A DNA stretch of 64,000 nucleotides from contig JANNDY010000105.1 of NCBI GenBank assembly GCA_031378345.1, positions 1 through 64,000 on the forward strand, written 5' to 3'. Position 1 is the stretch's first letter. The number at the start of each line of letters is the position of its first letter. This stretch comes from Emticicia sp031378345. GTDB lineage: Bacteria; Bacteroidota; Bacteroidia; Cytophagales; Spirosomataceae. The notes under the pieces are model-generated. The model was not told the DNA's origin, did no database searches, and saw only the letters and a program-made list of their open reading frames with translations. Of this stretch, positions 1-8,137 are shown piece after piece. A program made the translations under genes and the position numbers.

Positions 1-138
1 GTACCTGATATTAAACTCGTTTTTGCCAAAAAATTACTAAATAAACTCAACTCTGATGATGGTTTGTTAAACGCAATACAAGTTAGACACCTGCAAAGAC
101 AAACTGATATTGATAGGTTTTCCAGAGTGCCAAAGTAG
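1..138 (+). CDS. C-terminal end of an unknown protein (partial)
   Basis: Frame 1 is open from the window edge to a TAG at 136-138 and encodes 45 residues. The composition looks like a real protein tail: charged, with the end QRQTDIDRFSRVPK. I do not recognise the family. It runs head-on into the TPR gene on the other strand, whose last ~24 codons are the antisense of this tail, so only one of the two can be authentic there. I infer that this gene belongs to DNA inserted into the TPR gene, with the junction near 139-150. The upstream part lies outside the window. Confidence 0.5.
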   Translation, partial: VPDIKLVFAKKLLNKLNSDDGLLNAIQVRHLQRQTDIDRFSRVPK

Positions 139-1104
139 AACTAAATAGGTTAACGCCAAGGTGTTATTGCCTTTCAGTCTATTTATGATATATAGTTCAC
201 GTTCTGAATTGGCAATAAATCTCAAAACTCCATATTCATTGGCATATTTATATGCCTCAAGTGCAAGTTTTAAAGCTGTATCGACATCTTTCTTTTTGGC
301 GTATTGATAATAATAATCAGCTTTTAGTCTATTCATCGACGACAGCGTATAGTAGTCGTTTTGTGGCATGGCTATTTTCAAGCATTTGTCCCAATAGTCG
401 AGTGCTTTTTCAAATTGATTGGTATATGAAAATAGTACGCCATAAGTGCCATAAAATGAGTTTTCAGCCAAATAACCTACTTTGTGTTTTTTGATAATTT
501 CTTCGGCTTTTTTTAGATTTTGCTTAGCATTCAGCGAGTCTTTATTGAAATTGTAGTGATTGGCCGCATAAATATATCCTTGACATTTGATGTCAGTATC
601 ATGTGTTTTTTCACCTAAAACTATCATTTCTTTAGCCGCATGTATGCCAGCAAGACTGAATTTATCATTCTTTTCATTACTCAAATTCCAGAGCATTATT
701 GAAGAAATACGGAGATTAGCATAAGCCAAAGCCTTGTAACTATTTGTTTTTCTTAAAATATCTTTGGCTTTTAGAGCATCACTCAGCCCACTTGAAAAAT
801 TGTTTCGCACATACGAATCGTAGAAAGATTTATTAATCAAAAACTTTCCTTTTCCTGTCTGCCATTGTGTTCGGTTGGTCAATCTTTGGAGCGAATCTAA
901 TAGCAATTTGGCATTTTTTTCTCGAAAATAAGTAGCATAGTAACCCAATTCCCATAGGGCGTTTATTAGTGAAGTGTCTCTACCAAACGAAGGTTTTTGA
1001 GCAGAAAAATATTTCACATTTTTCGACAAACTATCAATCACAGGGCGACCTGCAAAAGCATTATTAGTTATTAACAACAGTAATATGAAAAATATTTTTC
1101 TCAT
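67..1104 (-). CDS. Exported TPR protein, probably 3'-truncated
   Basis: A 345-residue protein starting at the methionine of MRKIFFILLLLITNNAFAG, a clear signal peptide; an in-frame ATG 35 codons earlier would bury this signal and is rejected. The body is helical with tetratricopeptide-like repeats (for example FEKALDYWDKCLKIA and DTALKLALEAYKYANEYG). Such N-terminal sensor halves often precede a membrane helix and histidine kinase or LuxR domain in Bacteroidota. Here the TPR sequence stops at NTLALTYL and is followed by an unrelated tail that is antisense to another partial gene. I infer truncation by an insertion, so the protein may be non-functional. Confidence 0.6.
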   Translation of the reverse strand: MRKIFFILLLLITNNAFAGRPVIDSLSKNVKYFSAQKPSFGRDTSLINALWELGYYATYFREKNAKLLLDSLQRLTNRTQWQTGKGKFLINKSFYDSYVRNNFSSGLSDALKAKDILRKTNSYKALAYANLRISSIMLWNLSNEKNDKFSLAGIHAAKEMIVLGEKTHDTDIKCQGYIYAANHYNFNKDSLNAKQNLKKAEEIIKKHKVGYLAENSFYGTYGVLFSYTNQFEKALDYWDKCLKIAMPQNDYYTLSSMNRLKADYYYQYAKKKDVDTALKLALEAYKYANEYGVLRFIANSERELYIINRLKGNNTLALTYLVLLWHSGKPINISLSLQVSNLYCV

Positions 1105-1269
1105 CAAATAATTATAAAATTCGCTTGAAATAAGCCCAAAAATAATCAATATGCAAGATTTTTGGGCAAAATACAGGTTTACCTGTATCGGTAGCATCAA
1201 AAAATACAAGGTAGCATGGATTGATTGGAAATAATAGTTGACTGAACTTTGTCGAAACTATTTTTAGCC

Positions 1270-4068
1270 ATGAAAAAAATATTTTTGTTTTTAATCTTCT
1301 TGGTAAATATTTCATTTGGGCAAGCTCCAACTTTAGTTACAGACTTAAACCAATCAGGTTTTTTTCCGTACAAACCTATAAAATTTGGAACTTCAATTTA
1401 TTTTATGAATGCCGATGAAAGGTTGGGCTCCACCCTTTGGAAAACTGATGGCACATTAGCTGGGACAATAAAAGTAAAAGAAGGGTTTTATGGCTCAAGT
1501 AATAATTACTTTATTAACGAATATTACAATAATTCTCAATTTCCTCCATGGGCTGAAACGGTGGTCAGTAATACTTATTTATATTTCGTTACCCCAGACA
1601 ATGAACCATATACCTATCAATTATGGCGAACTGATGGTACAACATCGGGTACAATTTTATTAAAAAAATTCGCTGGAGTTGCCAGTGATAAGTCCATTCA
1701 AAGTTTAACTGATGTTAATGGGGTGCTTTATTTTGTCGGGTTTGATGTTACAAATGGCTTTGAAGTTTGGAAAACAGATGGTACCATAGCAGGAACCATA
1801 TTCGTAAAAGATGTAAACCCTGGTGATGGAAATGGCTTTTTTGGATATACTAAGCCTAATAACCTTACAAGTTTTAATGGCTTTCTCTATTTTTCAGAAG
1901 ATAATGGCGTAAATGGAGAAGAATTATGGAAATCTGATGGTACAATAGGTGGAACCGTTTTAGTAAAAGATATTAACGCTGGTATAGGAAGTTCATCTAT
2001 TCAATATTTGAAAAATCTTGGAGGGACACTTTATTTTAGTGCCGATGATGGCATAAATGGTAAAGAACTATGGAAAAGTGATGGAACAACAGTAGGAACG
2101 GTTTTGGTAGCTAATTTAGTAGCAGGAGCAGGAAGTTCTACGCCTTTTCAATTTATAAGATTTAACAATTTAAATTATTTTGCCACATCGAATGGGGCAT
2201 TTTATAAAACAGATGGGACAGGTGCAGGTACAGTATTGATAAACGGCATTAATTTTCCAATAAATATTATAGAAAATAATAATAGCCTGTTTTTTATAGA
2301 TGATTCAAATAATAAATTGTACAAAACAGATGGCACAACCGCTGGAACAATAGAATTATTGTTTACAAATTCTATTCAAAACTTATACTCGTTCAATAAT
2401 AAAGTTTACTTTTCGGCTGGTATAGGTTTTTCTAATATAAATGATGAACTCTACGTAAGCGACGGAACGGTAGCTGGTACTTTTATGCTAAAAGAAATTA
2501 ATCCTGCTGGGGCAAGTTCAAGACCAAATTCATTTATTACACTAAATTCCATGCTGTATTTTTTGGCATTTGATGGAAGTTATGGAAATTTCTTTTGGAA
2601 AACAGATGGCACGGCAATAGGAACAATTCCAGTTAATTTGAATAACCCTATCAATGGAGCCTCCTCGCCAAAGACGTTATCAAAGATAGGTTCAAACATT
2701 TATTTTGGTGCTTCAACAAATGCAAATGGGTTTTCATTATGGAATAGTAATGGTACCGCCGCTGGGACATCTAACTTAAATATTAGTGTTGCCAATACGC
2801 AAGTTCTTGGTCTAAATCAGATAGTTAATGTTAATAGCTTGACCTACATTTCAGCAATTTATGCAAACAATTATGGCTCTTTTCTTTGGAAAACCGATGG
2901 TACAAATGCCAATACACAAAATGTAAAGCAGTTTTTGTGGATAGATAAAATTGAAAGTCTAAATAATATTCCTTTCATTTTAGCACAAGGTATAGATGGA
3001 ATATATAGATTATACACGACTGACGGTACACCTGCGGGAACAGTTTCTTTAGCATCGCTTAGTGGAACTGGTGGGAATTTGTCCAAAGTAAACAATAAAT
3101 TGTATTTTTCAGATGTAAATGGTGCAGTAAATAATCTTTGGATAAGTGATGGCACAGCTGCTGGAACTGCTGTTGTAAAAAATAATATTTACCCAATCAA
3201 TCTAACCGATGTAAATGGCACTTTATATTTTACAAATTTAATTGGTACCCGAAAACTTTGGAAAAGTGACGGTACAACAGCAGGGACAGTTTCCATAAAA
3301 GATTTTGGAAATAACTATATTTCGGGTCTCACAAATGCCAATGGGGTATTGTACTTTTCTTCAGCTAATCCGCCATTCAGCACTAACTATAACTTATGGA
3401 AAAGTGATGGTACTACCGCTGGAACCGTCATGGTTAAAGACATTTATCCAGGCGGTAGTGCCAGTCCTACTAAAATAACTTTTGCAAATAGCACTATATT
3501 TTTTGAAGCAAATGATGGTGTAAATGGTTTTGAACTTTGGAAAACCGATGGCACTTCTGCTGGAACAGTAATGGTTAAAAATATTAATCCAACAGGAAAT
3601 GCTTTTAATCATGACCAAGCAGGGGATATTTTTTTGAACGTAAACGGCACTATCTATTTTACGGCAACAGATGGTACAAATGGCTATGAACTTTGGATGT
3701 CAGACGGAACAGCAATTGGAACAACTATGGTTGCGGACATTAATACTAATGGCAGTTCGTATCCCCAAAATCTTACATTAGTCAATAATTATATCTATTT
3801 CTCGGCAAATGATGGTATCAATGGTAGGGAACTATGGCGGTATAATACATCAACTGGTATCTTTGAATCCATCATCACAGGTAACTGGAATACGGGCAGC
3901 ACTTGGATTTCGCCTGCAAATACTTTATTGCCAACTGCCACTAATACTGCCAAAATAAACCCAACCCATACAGTCAATATTCCCAACACAGGAAATCAAA
4001 TAAAAACCATACAAATGAATGGTGGGATAATAAACTTAAATGGTGGAACGCTTGAAATTAAGAATTAA
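1270..4068 (+). CDS. Secreted ELWxxDGT-repeat protein
   Basis: A 932-residue exported protein. The start is the ATG at 1270, which gives the signal peptide MKKIFLFLIFLVNISFG; an ATG seven codons earlier is less likely. The body is a long run of about 40-50-residue repeats of the type LWKTDGT.AGT..VKDI, with recurring 'LYFxAxDGxNGxELWKSDGT'. This matches the ELWxxDGT repeat family, which probably folds as a beta-propeller-like surface protein. The last ~65 residues (from about GNWNTGSTW) form a different module shared with the next gene. The stop TAA overlaps the ATG of the next gene by one base, so translation is probably coupled. The ligand or role is unknown; an extracellular or cell-surface location is inferred. 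Confidence 0.8.
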   Translation: MKKIFLFLIFLVNISFGQAPTLVTDLNQSGFFPYKPIKFGTSIYFMNADERLGSTLWKTDGTLAGTIKVKEGFYGSSNNYFINEYYNNSQFPPWAETVVSNTYLYFVTPDNEPYTYQLWRTDGTTSGTILLKKFAGVASDKSIQSLTDVNGVLYFVGFDVTNGFEVWKTDGTIAGTIFVKDVNPGDGNGFFGYTKPNNLTSFNGFLYFSEDNGVNGEELWKSDGTIGGTVLVKDINAGIGSSSIQYLKNLGGTLYFSADDGINGKELWKSDGTTVGTVLVANLVAGAGSSTPFQFIRFNNLNYFATSNGAFYKTDGTGAGTVLINGINFPINIIENNNSLFFIDDSNNKLYKTDGTTAGTIELLFTNSIQNLYSFNNKVYFSAGIGFSNINDELYVSDGTVAGTFMLKEINPAGASSRPNSFITLNSMLYFLAFDGSYGNFFWKTDGTAIGTIPVNLNNPINGASSPKTLSKIGSNIYFGASTNANGFSLWNSNGTAAGTSNLNISVANTQVLGLNQIVNVNSLTYISAIYANNYGSFLWKTDGTNANTQNVKQFLWIDKIESLNNIPFILAQGIDGIYRLYTTDGTPAGTVSLASLSGTGGNLSKVNNKLYFSDVNGAVNNLWISDGTAAGTAVVKNNIYPINLTDVNGTLYFTNLIGTRKLWKSDGTTAGTVSIKDFGNNYISGLTNANGVLYFSSANPPFSTNYNLWKSDGTTAGTVMVKDIYPGGSASPTKITFANSTIFFEANDGVNGFELWKTDGTSAGTVMVKNINPTGNAFNHDQAGDIFLNVNGTIYFTATDGTNGYELWMSDGTAIGTTMVADINTNGSSYPQNLTLVNNYIYFSANDGINGRELWRYNTSTGIFESIITGNWNTGSTWISPANTLLPTATNTAKINPTHTVNIPNTGNQIKTIQMNGGIINLNGGTLEIKN
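3951..4065 (+). repeat. Shared 3' cassette, copy 1
   Basis: The last 115 bases before the stop of the ELWxxDGT gene are closely similar, without gaps, to 5510-5624 at the end of the next gene. Both encode a tail ending NGGTLEIKN. This indicates duplication or gene conversion of a C-terminal module between neighbouring genes. Confidence 0.8.
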
Positions 4069-5630
4069 TGAAAAAACTATTATACATATTGCTACTATTT
4101 AACACATATAAATTGGTTGCCCAAGCACCAAGCAAAATTTGGGATAAAACCATCGGGGGAAATGACTATGATTTTGCAACAGCTTCCATAGCCACTAATG
4201 ACGGGGGATTTGTGCTTGTAGGACCCTCAAGTAGCGGTATCTCGGGTGATAAAACCGAAGCGAACAGAGGCGGAATAAATGAATTTGGATTTCCATTTAA
4301 TGATTATTGGGTAGTTAAAATTAATAGTTTAGGGCATAAGGTTTGGGATAAAACCTTTGGGGGGAATGGGGAAGATTTTGCCACCTCAGTGGTAGCTACC
4401 AACGACGGAGGCTTTGTGATAGCTGGATATTCTAACTCTGGAATCTCTGGAGAGAAAACACAGGCAAGCAAAGGATTAATTGATTTTTGGATTCTAAAAA
4501 TCAATGGCTCCGGGCTAAAAGAATGGGATAAAACTATAGGAGGAAACAATGATGATATGGCATTTTCGATTACTAATGCAACTGATGGGGGATTTGTGAT
4601 TGCAGGGAATTCAAGTTCTGATATTTCGGGTGATAAAACTGAAGACAACCCATCTTCTTCTGTTTATGGAGATTATTGGGTAGTAAAGTTGAGTAGTACA
4701 GGAATCAAAGTTTGGGATAAACAAATAAGTGGACCTTCATTTGATTCTGTAAAGTCAATAACTACAACCACCGATGGAGGCTTTGTGGTAGTGGGAAATT
4801 CTACTTCTGGCATTGGTTATGATAAAACAGAAGCGGGTAGGGGACAACGAGATTATTGGATAGTAAAATTAAATAGTACAGGTCAGATAGTTTGGAATAA
4901 AACGATAGGAGGCAATAAAAGTGATGACCCATCAGCAGTTGTAGCTTCCAACGATGGAGGGTTTGTAATAGTAGGAAATTCTAATTCGGATATAATATCA
5001 GAAAAGACCGAAGCATGTTTTGGGTCAGATGATTATTGGATTGTTAAAATTAATAGTTCGGGACAGAAAGTTTGGGATAACACCTTCGGAGGAAGCGGCC
5101 TTGAAAGAGGGGGTTCATTAGTATCCTTGGTAGATGGCAGTTTTATTATAGTCGGAAGTTCAGAATCCAATATTTCTGGAAACAAATCCGAAGCAAGCAT
5201 TGGCTTTGAAGATTTTTGGTTAGTAAAAATTGACAATTTAGGGCAAAAAATTTGGGATAAAACCTTTGGAAGTACTGCCACTGATAGGGCAAATGCTATT
5301 ACAAAATCATCTGACGGAGGTTTTGTTACTGTTGGTATTTCTCAAGGTGGAATTTCTGCAGATAAAACTGAAGTAAACAATGGCGGTTACGATTATTGGA
5401 TACTAAAAATAAGTGATTCCATAGTTTTATTTGAAACTATCACCAATGGAAACTGGAGTGTAAATAGTACATGGAATACAAACACCCCACCCACAGCTAC
5501 CAAAACTGCTAAAATAAATTCAACCCACACTGTAACCATCCCAAACACAGGCAACGAAGTCAAAACCATACAAATGAATGGTGGAATTATAAGTCTAAAT
5601 GGTGGAACACTTGAAATTAAGAATCAGTAA
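4068..5630 (+). CDS. Secreted repeat protein, WDKTxGG/DGGFV repeats
   Basis: A 520-residue protein with signal peptide MKKLLYILLLFNTYKLVAQ. It has about seven repeats of ~60 residues, each with a WDKTFGG element, a TNDGGFVIAGxSxSGISGxKTE element and a DYWIVKIN element. This is a beta-propeller-like pattern common in Bacteroidota surface proteins. The C-terminal ~65 residues repeat the module that ends the preceding protein. The gene overlaps the preceding stop by one base and is followed by a third exported repeat protein after 19 bases, so the three form an operon. There is no type IX sorting domain of the usual PNP..G type; the shared tail could serve as an anchor or sorting module, which is speculative. 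Confidence 0.75.
   Translation: MKKLLYILLLFNTYKLVAQAPSKIWDKTIGGNDYDFATASIATNDGGFVLVGPSSSGISGDKTEANRGGINEFGFPFNDYWVVKINSLGHKVWDKTFGGNGEDFATSVVATNDGGFVIAGYSNSGISGEKTQASKGLIDFWILKINGSGLKEWDKTIGGNNDDMAFSITNATDGGFVIAGNSSSDISGDKTEDNPSSSVYGDYWVVKLSSTGIKVWDKQISGPSFDSVKSITTTTDGGFVVVGNSTSGIGYDKTEAGRGQRDYWIVKLNSTGQIVWNKTIGGNKSDDPSAVVASNDGGFVIVGNSNSDIISEKTEACFGSDDYWIVKINSSGQKVWDNTFGGSGLERGGSLVSLVDGSFIIVGSSESNISGNKSEASIGFEDFWLVKIDNLGQKIWDKTFGSTATDRANAITKSSDGGFVTVGISQGGISADKTEVNNGGYDYWILKISDSIVLFETITNGNWSVNSTWNTNTPPTATKTAKINSTHTVTIPNTGNEVKTIQMNGGIISLNGGTLEIKNQ
5510..5624 (+). repeat. Shared 3' cassette, copy 2
   Basis: The counterpart of 3951-4065: 115 bases, no indels, with most differences at third positions. 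It sits directly before the stop codon of the second secreted repeat protein. Confidence 0.8.
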
Positions 5631-5649
5631 ATACTTAAACATACTAATA

Positions 5650-6987
5650 ATGAAAAAATTATTTAAAATATTGGTAATCAATTTTTTATCAATAACTCTT
5701 ATCGCCCAAAACTCTATTACAACACCACTTGGGACACCACTTACTATTGGGAACAATGGCGTACGTTTGGCAAACTTAACTTCGGCATCAGCTACAACAG
5801 CCACGAACGGTAAAGCATTAAGTGTTAATGCCTCTGGTGATTTAATTTTGGTACCTGATGTAGCAGGTTCGGGTGGTGGAGATCCAAATTTTAAAGTAGT
5901 CAACACAAGTAATACATTGTCTGGGGTAGGAGCTGGGCAGTTGCTTCAAAATGCTGGAGCTGGAGCTTTAGGTACTTCTAATTTATTTTTAGGTAATAAT
6001 GCGGGTTACAATTCCGGTTTAACAGTACTTTCTAAGGAAAATACATTTGTTGGTACAAATTCTGGGTTAAATACTACAGATGGGAATAATAATGCTTTTT
6101 TGGGAATTGGATCAGGAGTATTTAATACCTTGGGAAGTTTTAATACTTTTTTAGGTGTCAATGCAGGTGGAAATAATCGAACAGGAAGTCATAATATGAT
6201 TTTAGGCACAAATGCAGGCTATGATGGAATTGGCACAGTAGCCAAGAATCCAAGCTATAGTGTATTTATAGGAAATTCTGCCGGAGCTTTGACATCAGGA
6301 GTTTTCAATACTTTTATTGGATATGCCACTGGTGCTCATAACACCACAGGGCAATCGAATATTTATATTGGGGGCTATTATGGTGGACATCCTGGAGTGA
6401 CCAACAACAACAGTTGTACATTTATTGGAAATCAAGCTGGGCCATGGTTGGGAAACGACCATGCAAATCCAACCGCTACTTTCAATAATTTAATTAATGC
6501 AAATGCAATTGGGAATCGGGCCAAATGTACTGTAAGTAATGCTTTAGTATTAGGTGGAGTAGATGCTGACGCAATAAAAGTAGGAATTGGTATACACAAC
6601 CCAGCCTATCCTTTGGATGTAAAAGGTGTGGTAAATATGCGTGTTGCTTATAATTCCCCAAGTATGAAAATCAACGACCGTGATTTTATGGGCGTTGGTG
6701 AAGAGGGCGAATTTTGGGTTTCAAATTTCAAAATGCGTTATGAAAACGAAAACCAATGGTCAGATAAGGTTTTTGAAAAAAATTATAAACTACTTACTAT
6801 CAATGAGTTAGAAAAATTTATTTCTAAAAATAACCATTTGCCCAATATTCCATCGGCAACAGAAGTGGTAAAAAAAGGCGTTGATAATGCCGAAATGACC
6901 GCCAAACTTTTAGAGAAAATTGAAGAAATGAGCTTGTATATTATTCAATTAGAAAAACGATTATGTCAAATTGAAAACAAAAAATAG
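5650..6987 (+). CDS. Surface fibre-like protein with NTFLGxNAG repeats and coiled-coil tail
   Basis: A 445-residue exported protein. The ATG at 5650 gives the signal peptide MKKLFKILVINFLSITLIAQ; the in-frame ATG at 5599 would precede it and lies inside the previous gene. The middle carries repeated motifs such as NAFLGIGSG, NTFLGVNAG and SVFIGNSAG, typical of trimeric beta-roll heads and tail-fibre-like proteins. Near the C-terminus come KVGIGIHNPAYPLDVKG and a final helix LLEKIEEMSLYIIQLEKRL, predicted coiled coil. This layout is common in Bacteroidota 'tail fiber domain' proteins. It is the third gene of a probable operon of exported repeat proteins. A role in adhesion is inferred only. 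Confidence 0.7.
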   Translation: MKKLFKILVINFLSITLIAQNSITTPLGTPLTIGNNGVRLANLTSASATTATNGKALSVNASGDLILVPDVAGSGGGDPNFKVVNTSNTLSGVGAGQLLQNAGAGALGTSNLFLGNNAGYNSGLTVLSKENTFVGTNSGLNTTDGNNNAFLGIGSGVFNTLGSFNTFLGVNAGGNNRTGSHNMILGTNAGYDGIGTVAKNPSYSVFIGNSAGALTSGVFNTFIGYATGAHNTTGQSNIYIGGYYGGHPGVTNNNSCTFIGNQAGPWLGNDHANPTATFNNLINANAIGNRAKCTVSNALVLGGVDADAIKVGIGIHNPAYPLDVKGVVNMRVAYNSPSMKINDRDFMGVGEEGEFWVSNFKMRYENENQWSDKVFEKNYKLLTINELEKFISKNNHLPNIPSATEVVKKGVDNAEMTAKLLEKIEEMSLYIIQLEKRLCQIENKK

Positions 6988-7021
6988 TCATCTCTTAGTA
7001 TTTTTTTAAGAGATGACTATT
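6983..7021 (+). terminator. Hairpin terminator after the fibre-like gene
   Basis: A perfect 15-base inverted repeat (6983-6997 with 7007-7021) with a loop of mostly T. It overlaps the end of the fibre-like gene and lies between it and the convergent DUF4249 gene, so it may serve both strands. Confidence 0.65.
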
Positions 7022-7072
7022 GAAATAAATTGCTCGATGCACCCAAAATAACTTTGCAAAATTTTTAATTTA

Positions 7073-8137
7073 TCAAAACAAAGGGGGTAAATCATAACCA
7101 ATGTTATAATCAACAAAACCTGCGTTTTTACAGTCCCAGAGTTTAAGATTTTTATATCGAATATCTTTAAAATCTGCATATTGAACGACTTTTTGGTAAA
7201 CATCAAGCGGAATTTCCTTAAAACGGTCAATTGTTAGTCGCTGTTTTGACAAACCACCAACTAAAAACAAACCCAAAACTTGTTGCTCTGGCTTGTTCGT
7301 ACATTTCAAATTTCCAATAATTTGTGCAGGAATTTTATCAAAAATACCTCCGCCAATGAGCCTTTGTTCTTCTTGTCTTTTCCAATAATTATAAATGTCT
7401 TTTGAAACAGCAAAAATATCTAATTGAACAACCCATTCTGGAAAATCTTCTAAGCCAACAATGCCAAGTTCTAAAGGAATGTTTTTTCCATTCACCAAAA
7501 AATCATTGAGCAAAATAGGTTGCGTATTGAGTGGAGCTCTCCAACATTTAGGAAAACATGGTGGCACAGGTGCAGGCGGAGGTGGAGGCTCTGGGCAAGT
7601 TGTCAGAAAATGAATATAATCTTGGCGTTTGATAAAATAATAATCTTCTGTTTCTTTTGAATCTTTGATTGTTGCTTTCAATTCAAATTTCATATCTTCT
7701 ACCTTTTCGGCATTGATAAATTTAGAAGAAAACTCGCTCAATGAAGTTGCAGCCTTCAATTCTTCAAAATCTGATTCAATTTCAAGACCGTCAGAAGTTT
7801 TTATTTTTAACTGATATTTTTGTTTAATTGCACCTTTAAAAAGTGCATTTGTTTGATAATATCCTGCCCGAATTTCTGTCAATTGAGCAATATTTCCTAA
7901 GCCATCAATGATTTTTACATCTGCTTTTTGAATGGCTTCGCCTGCAAATTCTGCCACATCAAAAGGTGAATAAGCACTCGTGCGATTTATTCTTACACGA
8001 TATGGTCCATTTATATTGGTAAGTTCGCCATAAACTACAATGGCTTTGCTCAGATTTTGAGTTTTAAAGTCCGTTATTTCTGTTTCGCAAGAAAAAAATA
8101 AGGCACAGAGAACAAAAAAGAAGGCTATTTTTTTCAT
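7073..8137 (-). CDS. DUF4249 outer-membrane lipoprotein
   Basis: A 354-residue lipoprotein. The N-terminus MKKIAFFFVLCALFFSCE has a lipobox with Cys17. The region starting KAIVVYGELTNINGPYRVRINRTSAYS is the characteristic DUF4249 opening, an Ig-like or SusE-like module. Residues 184-195 are an unusual proline run (PEPPPPPAPVPP). It is encoded directly behind a TonB-dependent receptor with a TGATG overlap of one base. In Bacteroidota this pair acts together in uptake across the outer membrane, though the substrate is unknown. The family call is firm; the substrate cannot be read from the sequence. Confidence 0.85.
   Translation of the reverse strand: MKKIAFFFVLCALFFSCETEITDFKTQNLSKAIVVYGELTNINGPYRVRINRTSAYSPFDVAEFAGEAIQKADVKIIDGLGNIAQLTEIRAGYYQTNALFKGAIKQKYQLKIKTSDGLEIESDFEELKAATSLSEFSSKFINAEKVEDMKFELKATIKDSKETEDYYFIKRQDYIHFLTTCPEPPPPPAPVPPCFPKCWRAPLNTQPILLNDFLVNGKNIPLELGIVGLEDFPEWVVQLDIFAVSKDIYNYWKRQEEQRLIGGGIFDKIPAQIIGNLKCTNKPEQQVLGLFLVGGLSKQRLTIDRFKEIPLDVYQKVVQYADFKDIRYKNLKLWDCKNAGFVDYNIGYDLPPLF

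Noticed and set aside
4304..4648. Long antisense frame in the secreted repeat gene
   Set aside because: It arises from the repeated codon pattern of the sense gene; the sense protein has clear repeats and a signal peptide.
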